64,000 nt of DNA from Paulownia fortunei (lineage: Eukaryota; Streptophyta; Magnoliopsida; Lamiales; Paulowniaceae). Location of the stretch: contig CM033113.1 of assembly GCA_019321725.1 (NCBI GenBank), forward strand, positions 7,812,001 through 7,876,000, written 5' to 3'. This document shows positions 1 through 10,330 of the stretch, in pieces. The notes beneath the pieces are model-generated. The model was not told the DNA's origin. It searched no databases and saw only the letters and a program-made list of their open reading frames with translations. Both the position numbers and the translations under genes were made by a program. The first letter of the stretch is position 1, and each line of letters begins with the position of its first letter.

Positions 1-1620
1 ACCTAAATACGCAGTGACAATAATTATTCGACTTATCAATTAGCATTGACTCACTGCTTCATCTTTATTTGATTTACAAGGCAACAATGAAATGGCGACT
101 GCCGAATAAAAATTAAAAATTGTACGTTTTCGACGTTTCAGATCATTTTGTTTTGAACAAAACTATGAGAAAGGCAGATCAATAAATATCTTACTCCATA
201 TTTATTATTTCACGAGACTTAATTGATTTATGAAATGCACCACACACAGACACACATGTTTATATACAAAAAAAGGGCCCAATCACAAAAAATATTATAA
301 ATATATATTGGGGTGTGTGTGTGTGTGTGTTAAGGTAGAATTAAGACAACTTAATTTATAGTTAAATTTAGGTGTTGTATGGTTGAGAATGGGTCTAATA
401 AGGAAAGCGCAGAGGCCTAGTAATTAATTAAGTCGGCAACACCTGCTCTAGGGGACAATAATATGTGTTATTATTGTCTCAAAATAAGTGTTACTTATCA
501 GTACAACGAACTATTTTTCTAGGGACAATAATAGATAATTTAATTAATTTATTTCAAAAGTATTTAAATTTACCAGAGAACTACTGTGGTTTGAAACTTC
601 TATAATGTCAAAATCATCAAAAGTTAATATGATGACTTACAAAAAAAAAAAAAAAAGTTTAAAAGAAAATTGATGGTGCACTGTAATAACAGATTGGAAC
701 ATATGTTTTTTTTTTAAACTAGGGCAAGTTTATTCTTTTTCCCTTCTCATTTCTCCTCCAAACTTAGCACTTATAGCTGTTATAAATTAGAAATAATTGG
801 TTCCAAGAGTTTCAATTATCTTACATTAATGCTATCTTGCTATTTAAGGTCTCTGAGTTTTGGGGAAGAAAAAAACCAAAAAGACAATTTCCTACATTTG
901 TTTTGAAGGAATCCATGAAACAATTTTACCCTTATCAATCCAACTAAGCGAGGTGTTTTACTAATTTAGACATCTGTATTGTTCATTTTTCATGATAACT
1001 ATTAACTGCTTTCAGAAAGTATTCAAAATTAATTGATATTTTTGTTTAAATTGAGAGAATAAAAGATCTAAAGTTTCCATTTATGGACTTTATCATGACA
1101 TGCAAAAGACAATCTTGCACCCTACCTGGGATTCCATAAATAGCATAATCTAAGGCCATATATGCCATAATAGATACTTTTAATATATAAATACAAGTCT
1201 CATTCCAAAATAAAAAATACTATAATAGAAGTTGAATCCCCAACATAATGGATTTATATAAGTTCTAATTAACAGGAAATTATTGGAGATTCCAAAGTTA
1301 GATTGCATAATCGTCATCATGAGTTAGGTAATTGACACTTATGTGCCTGATTAGCAAAATAACTAGATAAAATCTTCATTAATTATTAATACACCTGGAC
1401 ATTTTGGCTTCACTATAGTCAAAAATATGACTCAATGACCCGCTTAAAAGTTGTTGTCGGGTAATATTTTTCACTGGTCAAAATCTCAAATAGCTAATTA
1501 TTTCGCCTTCTTGGCCAAGGAAGACACAGTTGTTAATTTACGTTTATTATTACCTGATTAGGAATAGAAATTGTTTTGGGGTTAATTAAAACTCATATTT
1601 ATGTTAACGAAAGGGAAAAG
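1..1620. repeat. Left copy of a segmental duplication, non-coding
   Basis: No gene is visible. Much of this stretch is a diverged copy of 9040-10330. Matching blocks include about 51-107 with 9091-9137, about 1140-1350 with 9790-10100, and about 1398-1620 with 10140-10340. Shared words such as the 'acattttggcttcact' segment make the homology obvious by eye. The block at about 365-790 is inverted relative to 9370-9800. A (GT)n microsatellite lies at 312-330. The copies bracket the ATPase gene, so they are most simply the flanks of a tandemly duplicated gene unit. Confidence 0.8.
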
Positions 1621-4600
1621 GGATTTAGTTAGGTTCAACAAATCCTAGTTTTATTTATTTTTCTTTTTTATGTGGAGATTTCATTTTGTGAATATTAATT
1701 GTACTATATTTTTACTTTTGTATACATACTTTTAGGTTGATTAGCAGAATTTGCCGTATTCGATTTGACAATGATAATTAATTGTGTAGGTGATTTCAAT
1801 ATTTTACAATCATAAATTGAGTATGTACTACATCTTATTACTATGAAGTACATATCAAATTAACAACTTTATAATTCGAATACATCTCTAAATAGAGGTT
1901 GGAAAGCTATATCTAAGTATGTCAATAATAGCAAGTTGTCTTCGAATGAAAACGTTATGTCCAAAAACAGGGACCCTATTCAGGCCACTTTCGTGGGTCC
2001 TTTCATTAACCCTTAGAATATTGAAGAATTACGATTATCTCCTATCCATGTAACAAAAATATATATGAAAAAATCACATCAAATTTAATGATGGGACCAA
2101 CATTTGCCGTCACTTACACATTTGTCTTGGATTTGTTTTGACCAAAATTTAACGTTAAAATTTTTAAGAATTTATATCTAAATTCATTTCAAACTCGGAC
2201 TTATGGGTAGACGACCTATTTGTATAAATAAAAAATATTAAAAGTTATATTTAATTGAAAATATTACTATTAAAATTTGTTTAAAAATATATATTTAACG
2301 TGGGAAGAAAGAAAGAAGATGAAAAGACATTTTAAAAAAAAAATGCAAATGAAGATAAAGAAATTTCTGGAGACTAGAGTGAGTAGATTGACAGAAAGTT
2401 GGGGTGACAACATGCAGAGGTAGCTGTTACGTATACTAGGGGTTACTAGGAGCGAGCCCTTTCGATTAAATTTTTCAAAGCAAAATTTGTCAATTTTTGT
2501 TCAAAAATAGATCAACTCAATACAAAATTTAGGTTTCCGTAACAGTGCCAATTTGAAATAACTCCGTCAAAAAAAAATACCAAACGATCTGAGATTGTCC
2601 TGCGGCATGGTTCCTTAGGGTTACGAGCTAGTATAAAAATCTAATCAAACTAATGGATTTCGCGAAAAGGCAAAATTACCTCTCTATTTTTTTTTATAAA
2701 AAAAAAAGCTGAGATTTTAAAAAAAAAAAAGAGAGACAATTTTGCCTCAAGTCAAAATATATAACAAATAACAAAAACTACTCTTACTATTTAGCCTAAT
2801 TACAAAAACAAAAAAAATAATTATTATTTAAAATTATAAATACCCCCTCAAGATTTGTCTTTATTTTACAAAAAACTCCATTTAATAGGTGTCATTAGTA
2901 AAATAAAAATTTATATTAAGGTGGTATTTGTAATATATAAACTTAAATAATTTTATTATAAACAATCCAAATTTCAAGAATAATTTTCATTATTCACCCC
3001 AAAATAAATTATATCAACGGTTGGGAAAGGAGGGGGATTACATCAGCTGGTGGAAAGGGGTAGATGGGGAGGTGATGAAGAAGATAAATAATATTTTTTC
3101 TTATTTCTTTTAATTTTCTATTTTTTTTTCTATTTTGTATCTTTTATCACTTTTAAAATATAATTTATAAATATTATATAAATTTTATATTTAATTATCA
3201 AAATTATATTTAGCAATTTACCCCTTTTTAATTTTTAATTTGTTTTGAGTATATATATATATATTAAATTTTTTGAATGTAAATAATATTTTTGTCCTTA
3301 AATATAAAATTATATTTATATTTAAATTTATCTAATTTATGATACATAATATGAGCAAATATTAAACTTTATACTTTGCTACTATTAATATTTAAACATT
3401 AATGAAAAATATAAATCATAAAAATATACTAAAGAAAGTTTTTAATAATAAAATAAGATAAGATATGCAAATCCCATCAAATTCAAATTATGTATACACT
3501 AGGATTTACACTCCCAACAACTCCAATTTGCAATAGGAGATTCACACGAATATGCTACTGAAGCTCACGTGGGATTGTACACGGAGACATTGATTAATGC
3601 TCCTCTTAGGCACTCTGTATTTTATTTATTTATTTATTTATTTATTTTTGGGAAGAAAAGACCAAGAATTTTCAGTGAAAGTCCACCAAATATTGAATAA
3701 ACAAATAAAGAAAGAAGATAGTTTCAACTTGTCCTTCAGTAAATTAAGGAAGACGAAGACAAGAAAAAGGCACCCATCTGGGGTCCAACAGGAGCACCGC
3801 CGCCGGTAAAGAGACCCTCTTCGGCCATTGATGCCGTCAGAAATTGTCTGGGCGAGAACAAGTGACAATATCTTTTCTGGGGAAGAAGACACACGGCTGA
3901 AAGCCTGAAATTGAAGATCCCCTCCGCCGTGACCGAAACTACTCGAACACGGACAGCTTAGGAATAAAAAATTAAAAACAATATTACTTTATATATACAT
4001 TTTTTTATTATAATATTTTGAATGGGCATCTTTAAGATAATGACATAAGTAGCAGTGTACCAACCTATTAAAAAAAGGCTAACAATATCAAAAGATACCT
4101 TTAAAAACTAATTAAATAAATTTTATTGTTAAAATAATAAATCTTAAAAAAGTGTTATTTTACAGCCGCCATTGATTAACGACTTCCATTAGTTTTTCTG
4201 CGCCAACCCGAATAAATAAATTAATAAATAAAACCAAAAACACAAAGCCACATATTGTTCTCGAATAATTTAAAACTGCTTCAAGTGAAAACAAAAATCG
4301 TGAATAATTTAACCATGATTTGTCGGTTCCATTGTGGCAAGGAATACTCCAAACCAAAAAAAAAAAAAAGAAAACAGTTTATGTTTTGTTTTACAGAAAA
4401 ATACGAATAAAATGCTTATTCAAATATAATATTAATATGTAAGTTTCTTTATATTGACAATTATTTTGTCTTAATTATATTTTTCCTTCTTTTTTTTCAC
4501 TTTCTTATGCTAAATCCGAGTTCCAAACTCAGTGCAGGTAATATAAAGTCACGAGCTTATATGAAAGAAACTCCTATATATAATCATCAGTTTATTAATA

Positions 4601-4668
4601 TGTACATTTGCATGCAAATAATTGGAAAGAAGGCGAACATTATATATTTACATAATCTACAAATCCAA
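1621..4668. other. Gene-free AT-rich intergenic DNA
   Basis: I find no convincing gene here. The stretch is very AT-rich, with A and T homopolymers at 2572-2580 and 2690-2735, an (AT)n run at 3250-3264 and a (TTTA)n microsatellite at about 3620-3650. A short GC-richer island at 3740-3960 is listed separately. The long frames in this region are short and low-complexity and were not accepted as genes. Confidence 0.6.
3736..3960 (-). other. GC-richer island with a short frame, possible orphan first exon
   Basis: On the minus strand this island reads like a plant 5' UTR followed by an ATG at 3828. That ATG opens a 30-codon frame beginning MAEEGLFTGGGAPVGPQ and ending at a stop at 3736. Its composition contrasts sharply with the AT-rich surroundings. 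A possible GT splice donor occurs soon after the GPQ codons, but no continuing exon was found downstream. I do not recognise the protein. It may be a relic first exon left by duplication or gene capture, or chance. Confidence 0.25.
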
Positions 4669-7596
4669 TCATTTTTGTGTGGTAGGTATCCAATTTGCAG
4701 CAAAGCTTAAGGGCACAGAAAATGATGCAATCCCAATGCAAATGCACCACTGTTTCAAATCCAACATCTCCCATTGAGCTACAACTGCCATTATCTCAGC
4801 CAGCGGCACCTGAAGAATTCCAATGATTGCCACAATCCCAAGAAATAAGCAACTTTTACCTGCACATAGCCCCACAAGAATATCGTTTTTCTTCAACTCA
4901 ATGGCTGGGATCAACATGAAAACTTGACAGAATGCGTAACAGTTGAAAATCATGGTTTTCAAGGCCAATTCATTGACCTGAACAATGGCTTTTCCCTTCA
5001 TTCCCAGGATCAGGATAATAGTGACCTGAAAGAAAGATTGAACGGCTATGGTTCTGTGCATAGTCCTGGTTATGACTGGTCCTGAACCATAAACAGGTTT
5101 GGACTTGTCCCATTGAATGTCAGAAGACTGTGTGTGTACAGTTGTTATTGCCACGGCCAGTGCTCCGAGAACTTCCATCATCAGGTTTATCCATAGGACC
5201 TGAAATGAGCTTAGCTCCTCCCTGCTCATAGCAGCTAAAGCAATGAAATTTATAGTGAAAGCAGAAATTTCCAGGGTGAGTTGAAGAAGTATGAATTTTT
5301 CCAAGTGTTTACATACCCGCCTTCCCAACTTTATGATTCCAGGGATTTGCGAGAAGTTCTTGTTCCGGACTAGGATATCACCATCTTCCTTGGACACTTC
5401 TGCGCATTGATCGCCCATGAAAATGCCAACATCCGCTTCTTTTAGCAACGGACAGTCTCTGATGCTGGAAGCAGTGGCAGCTACTGTCTCACCTTTTTTT
5501 CTCAGGCACTGCACCATCAACAACTTATCAGCTGGAGAGGAATTGGCCATTACATGAATGTTACCAATCATATTCATGCGCTCATCTTCAGAGCTGTTTC
5601 GAAAATCAGCAGCTTCAATTATTGCTCCAGCTCCATTATCATCTTCGGGCCTCAAGAATCCACAATTCAGGGCCATGATTCTTGCCGTGTTTATGTCATC
5701 ATCCACGATTAATTTGATATGAACTCCAGATTTTCGACAATCTTCAATGGCTTCTCGCACCTCAGGTGTGTAGGGATTCTTCAAACACACTAAGCCTAAC
5801 AAAGTTAAATCAGGTTCCAAGGTTTTGAGGGTTTCTGCGGCTTCTCCTTCTTCTTCTTCTCTTACTTGCTCTTCAGTTCTGGATTTCTCTTCGTCCTCAA
5901 TTTCTCGTTTGTAAGCAAAAGCAAAGCAGCACCCGCCAGATGCAACAAGACTGTCAACTATTTGAAGGAACGAGGTCCTCTTGTTGTTATCTAGCGTTTC
6001 TCTAGTTCCATCAACAGTATGATAATGAGTGCACATAAAAAGTATGAGCTCGGGGGCTCCTTTCCAGTGCACATACAACACTTTATCTGCTCCAATGCTG
6101 TTGTCCCTTTTTACCACCAAACAACATAAATTCCTACCCATATCAGGTGCTTCGTATCGGACGACTGAACAATCTCCATGAAACTCCATGTTAAGGCCTA
6201 GCACTGCCCTCGCCCAACTAAGAAGAGAAATATCCTCTTGGCCATGACCCGAACTGTGGAAGAAAATCCCTTCTCGCAAGGCATCAAGGATCTCATTGTC
6301 TACTTGTCTGTGAACATCATCAATAAGGTTGAAACCAACCCACAACTCGGCCATTTTCTTGTGCTGCAAAACTAAATCAGTCGTTTTGCCAGTGCAAAGA
6401 GTGGTGACCAAGCCAATTGTGGCACTTGCTGGAAGCTTCTGAATCATTGCCTCACAGGACTTCATTTTGTTTGATGCGTATAGCAATGAGGTGAAAACGG
6501 CTAAAGGTAAGCCGTCTCTGCCGGCAAAAAGCAGTATGCAAAGCATGGTAACTAAACCATTCGCCTTTGATCTTTCCTTCTTAATCAGTTTTATGGATTC
6601 ATTTATTAAATCCTCCATCTTGTTTTTCACTGCCTTAGGATCCGGATTGTGAAACTCATCCTGTTTCCACACAAAACACCGGACTAATTGCACTGTAAGA
6701 AGGAGCAGTGAAAGGCTCAAACAAATCTTCTCCAATTTAGAGTTGGTTTGGTCAATAGCATCTAGGAATTGCAGCTTCGGCCCGTGATTATCGTTTGGCT
6801 GGATGAGGCCTATTGATCTGATGAGCCTGCTTCTTTCTGTGTTCTCTCCTACGGATGTTACGAGCATCCGGCAGTGGCCTTTAACCACATTTGCACCGGT
6901 AAAAAGAGAAGGATTTGGTGAGTAATTGGAGCCGTTTTTCTCCAAACCGTCATTGAGCTGAAACGAATCGCCATCAATGAGTATACCGTCGGCAGGCACC
7001 TGATCTCCCGTCTGCAAGCATACAATATCACCAACGACTACGTCGGATTCATGGATCTTCTGAGCTTTACCATTTCTCACCACCCAGAGAAACTTCTTGT
7101 GCTTCAAGGATTTCTTGATCATCCATCTGGCCTTGAAAAATCTAAAAATGGCTCCAAAACTGACAACAAGAGATATGGCCAGGAAAATCATTGCTCCATC
7201 AATGAGTCCTTCCTCTAGACCATTTCTCTTAATCCCGATCGCGAGTGAAAGCATTGCACAGCACAAAATAAGAATAATTGTAGTGTCCCTGAAAGCATCC
7301 ACGAAGAGCTGCTTCAAATGTTTTGTCTTTTGAGGTGACCACTCTTGTAAACTCAAATTTGAACCAAATGCTTTGCGCCGGAAATGAAGATCTCTTTGAT
7401 CCCCTATTATTCCTGTATCGATGTTTGTTTTTAATGCAGAAACAATATTTTCGATGCCACCACACTGTTGAAGGGGGTCTGTGTGGTTAATCTCAACTAG
7501 TTCTGCTAGTCTCTCTTTGCTAATCAAGAATTCAGGGCCACCAACTTGATGCTGCAGCTCAACGTGCAAAATAAGGAGACCATTGTTTGACTGCAT
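4669..7596 (-). CDS. ACA12/13-like plasma-membrane Ca2+-ATPase lacking catalytic residues (pseudoenzyme candidate)
   Basis: A single uninterrupted frame of 975 aa matches plant P2B autoinhibited Ca2+-ATPases (ACA) end to end: membrane segments near residues 104-150, actuator domain 170-260, M3-M4 285-375, cytoplasmic P/N domains 390-760, and M5-M10 765-970. Active family members form an aspartyl phosphate in DKTGT; here that site reads CTGKTTD, with Gly403 (codon 6388-6390) for Asp. The TGES loop is KNGS (220-223), PEGLP is GRDGLP (359-364), the TGDN hinge is VDDD (631-634), GDGTND is ASSIRD (709-714), and the M6 Asp is Glu808. KGAPE (512-516), SPADK and WINLMME are retained. The N terminus is short and lacks the usual calmodulin-binding helix; a candidate upstream exon is listed separately. 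An active pump is very unlikely. Whether this is a pseudoenzyme or a decaying gene is unresolved, although the absence of stops or frameshifts favours constraint or a recent origin. Confidence 0.9.
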   Translation of the reverse strand: MQSNNGLLILHVELQHQVGGPEFLISKERLAELVEINHTDPLQQCGGIENIVSALKTNIDTGIIGDQRDLHFRRKAFGSNLSLQEWSPQKTKHLKQLFVDAFRDTTIILILCCAMLSLAIGIKRNGLEEGLIDGAMIFLAISLVVSFGAIFRFFKARWMIKKSLKHKKFLWVVRNGKAQKIHESDVVVGDIVCLQTGDQVPADGILIDGDSFQLNDGLEKNGSNYSPNPSLFTGANVVKGHCRMLVTSVGENTERSRLIRSIGLIQPNDNHGPKLQFLDAIDQTNSKLEKICLSLSLLLLTVQLVRCFVWKQDEFHNPDPKAVKNKMEDLINESIKLIKKERSKANGLVTMLCILLFAGRDGLPLAVFTSLLYASNKMKSCEAMIQKLPASATIGLVTTLCTGKTTDLVLQHKKMAELWVGFNLIDDVHRQVDNEILDALREGIFFHSSGHGQEDISLLSWARAVLGLNMEFHGDCSVVRYEAPDMGRNLCCLVVKRDNSIGADKVLYVHWKGAPELILFMCTHYHTVDGTRETLDNNKRTSFLQIVDSLVASGGCCFAFAYKREIEDEEKSRTEEQVREEEEGEAAETLKTLEPDLTLLGLVCLKNPYTPEVREAIEDCRKSGVHIKLIVDDDINTARIMALNCGFLRPEDDNGAGAIIEAADFRNSSEDERMNMIGNIHVMANSSPADKLLMVQCLRKKGETVAATASSIRDCPLLKEADVGIFMGDQCAEVSKEDGDILVRNKNFSQIPGIIKLGRRVCKHLEKFILLQLTLEISAFTINFIALAAMSREELSSFQVLWINLMMEVLGALAVAITTVHTQSSDIQWDKSKPVYGSGPVITRTMHRTIAVQSFFQVTIILILGMKGKAIVQVNELALKTMIFNCYAFCQVFMLIPAIELKKNDILVGLCAGKSCLFLGIVAIIGILQVPLAEIMAVVAQWEMLDLKQWCICIGIASFSVPLSFAANWIPTTQK

Positions 7597-7597
7597 T

Positions 7598-7628
<31 letters not shown>

Positions 7629-8060
7629 ATATTTATATTTATTCTCAAGAAAGATGGAGCCTAGCTAAAAGGACTATATTCTTCTACTTGTAAGATTTGG
7701 TTATTAGATACAAGGCATAGCATGGAAGGTGAATAGGAAAAAGAAAAGAAAAGATTAATAGTACAAAGTAATTGATAAAGATATTAAGAATTGCTAAAGA
7801 AAGATCGAATCTAGCTAGGATGAAGAAGAAATTTAGTTGGAGATACTCAATTATTGGAAGAGAATTGGGCGATATAGTTATGGAATCAGTTTCTTCAAGT
7901 TCTAAAATAGGTGCAACTTGTCTAAGCTTAACTATATAGTAATCAGCCAATTAAGGAGAAGCTGTTCAAGGCGTAGGAAATTTACACACCAGGCTTTTTT
8001 GTGGAAAGTTTTGGAAATTAAAGCTTGTGAAATCTTGTGGTCGGTCAAAGCCGTCTCCAT
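7591..8060 (-). other. Candidate N-terminal exon and intron of the ATPase gene
   Basis: On the minus strand an ATG at 8060 opens 25 codons up to 7986. They end in a GTAAAT donor and encode a basic stretch ending KTFHKKAWC. The ATPase frame contains a TGCAG acceptor at its second codon (intron end 7591). Both junctions are phase 0, so an AT-rich 395-bp intron would join the exon in frame and give about 998 aa. ACA proteins normally carry a K/R-W-containing calmodulin-binding helix here, which the basic segment weakly resembles. The intron end contains the (AT)n repeat at 7597-7620. Arabidopsis ACA12/13 are intronless, as I recall, so this model is tentative. Confidence 0.35.
7597..7620. repeat. 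(AT)n microsatellite immediately upstream of the ATPase frame
   Basis: About 12 AT units abut the ATG at 7596 on the minus strand. If the ATG is the true start, the repeat lies in the 5' leader. If the two-exon model is right, it is the 3' end of an AT-rich intron. Confidence 0.9.
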
Positions 8061-9039
8061 CAACAGCTCAGAGGGCAGCATATATTATTGTTCTATCCAG
8101 GAAAGTGCAGTGCATGCATTTCCTTCCCCCACAAGAGTTCACATATACAACTCCAACTTTCTAACTTTCTCCAATTATGCCTTCTCGATCGGGTCAGTGG
8201 ACTTTCATTCATATTGAATAACCCACCTCCTCCCCAAGAATCCTACCCGAAAGTCCGACTAATTGATGAGTGAACGTAGTTGATTAAGCCATTTCATTAC
8301 ATTAAGAAACACAAAATTGATCCGACCACTCACCCCAGGACTTAAAGATTGGAGTATCAATATTTTCTTGTCAAAAAATCCAAGAAAATTCATTTCTTCA
8401 TCCGCCTCTTTTATCTGGAATTCGGGCTATCCATGTGTATACGAACATGCTCCATGCATCATGCTGACACGTACTTATCCCTAGCAAAAATAAAATTTAG
8501 AAATCGTGATGAGGCCAAATTAATGTATTGATTCGCTTAAACAAAAAATTGCTCTTTGAATATCTGAAGCAGGGTACTACTGCTCTTCGATTATATATTC
8601 CACATATATAAAGAAGGTCAAAAAGAATGTCATAGGAGAGATCATTTATATATATCTTTTTTACCTTCTTTATATATTGTAAGTTGCTGATAATGACACA
8701 TGGTGTCCTTCCTTGAAATTTCGATGGAATGTCTTTTCAAGATGTAAATACTGGAAATTAGTTAAAATTATTATTTTTTTATTTAACTCTGTCCAATTTT
8801 TTAAGTGGGTATGTGTTAGCGGCTATGAAAAATTTTGATTTATCGTGATTGTTTAAAAATTAAATTTGATATTATTTATCAAACTACAGTTCTTTATTTA
8901 CTTTATTTGCCTTTTATTGAACGTAAGAATTGTGTTAATATAGGGCTTATGAACACTATATTGATACATGTATTCAACAGTAATTTGATTGATCTTACGT
9001 TGCTAGCCGCCATTTGCCTTATACGTGACGCCGAGCAAG
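7621..9039. other. Upstream region of the ATPase gene
   Basis: No independent gene is supported. 7930-8270 is less AT-rich than its surroundings and is the likely leader and promoter-proximal part of the minus-strand ATPase gene. It contains a GGTCAA (W-box type) word near 8043. The rest is AT-rich sequence without recognisable features. Confidence 0.45.
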
Positions 9040-10330
9040 AACTTGAGACACTTTTCCAAACTAAACACGCACTAACAATAATTTTTTGACTAATTGCTTC
9101 ATCTTTATTTGATTTATAAGACAATAACGAAATGATGAAAGCCCAAGAAAATTTCCTCATCCTGGCGTTTAGTGACAAGTTAAAATGTACGTTTTGATTT
9201 AGGGACATATGCCACACACACATGTTTATATATAATTAAGAAAGAAAAAGGAAACAAATACTACACTTTTAAGACTATAAATTTCAATTTTAAATACTTT
9301 CGGAGAGAGTTGAGTATCATAAAAAAATAGAATGAATATAAGATAACTGGAAGTCTTTGAATCAATTATTTCTAATAAATAACCGTTTCAAGTACTAAGT
9401 TTGGAGGATAAATGAGAAGGGAAAAAGAATAAACTGGTTCCAGATTAATACAACTTATAATGATTCTTGCAATATATTTTTTATATTTTTTTATTGAGTT
9501 AAGTTCGAGTTGAATTTAAATTAATTAAATTTAGATTTTAATGAATAAAAATATCCATTAAAATTTGATTTATTAAATTAATAAATTAATTTTAAATAAT
9601 TTTTTAATAATTAATTTCAAATCAAATATAAAATAATTTAATATATTTTTTTATGCTAAATACATAAATGGTTATCCACCTCAGATCAACAATTACAAGT
9701 AGGGCCCTTAGAGCAGGTGATTGATGTCTGCATGTATCCTCTTAATTTCTCTGTCTCTGCGCTTTTCTTTATTGAACCGAACCTATTCTCAATATAAGCC
9801 ATAATGGATAATTGTAATAACCATATATAATACAAGTCTCACTCCAAAAAAAAAAAAAAAGATGAAGAATAAAAATAAAAAATTCAATAATAAAAGTTGA
9901 ATCCCCGACATAATCTGGTACGAGTGATTTAAATAAGTTTGATAACTTGGCCGCAGGGAGGTTGCGCAAATATATGAGGAATTTTAAATTTAGAATTTAA
10001 TTACCAGGAAATCATCCGAGATTCCAGGATTAGACTACAAAAAGTTAACTAGTGGTCGTCATTAGTTAGGTAATTGACACTTGTGGTCCTGATTAGCCAA
10101 ATGATTAGAGATAATCTTCACTAATTTTTAGTACAGCTGTACATTTTGGCTTCACTCTAAGTCAAAAATGTAACTCACACTGGTCAAAATCTCAAATTGC
10201 TAATCATTTCGCCTTGTTGGCGATGGAAAAGACACATTAATTTAAGTGTACTATTACCTGATTAGGAGGTGTTTCGGGGGAAATTATCTGCTAAGAGACT
10301 CATATTTATTTTAATGAAAGACAAGTGGGA
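9040..10330. repeat. Right copy of the segmental duplication, non-coding
   Basis: This is the diverged partner of 1-1620, in the same overall orientation and displaced by about 8.7-9.06 kb. Conserved blocks are separated by indels, including an A15 run at 9846-9860. The segment 9370-9800 corresponds to 365-790 in inverted orientation. No coding content is seen. It begins about 1.45 kb upstream of the ATPase start. Confidence 0.8.

Noticed and set aside
3638..3892. 84-residue minus-strand frame in the GC-richer island
   Set aside because: The second half is Phe/Leu-rich translation of a low-complexity T-rich region; codon pattern and composition do not support a gene.
7684..7950. 88-residue minus-strand frame upstream of the ATPase
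   Set aside because: It starts at a non-ATG codon and turns into Phe/Leu-rich low complexity; it lies in the probable intron or leader of the ATPase gene.
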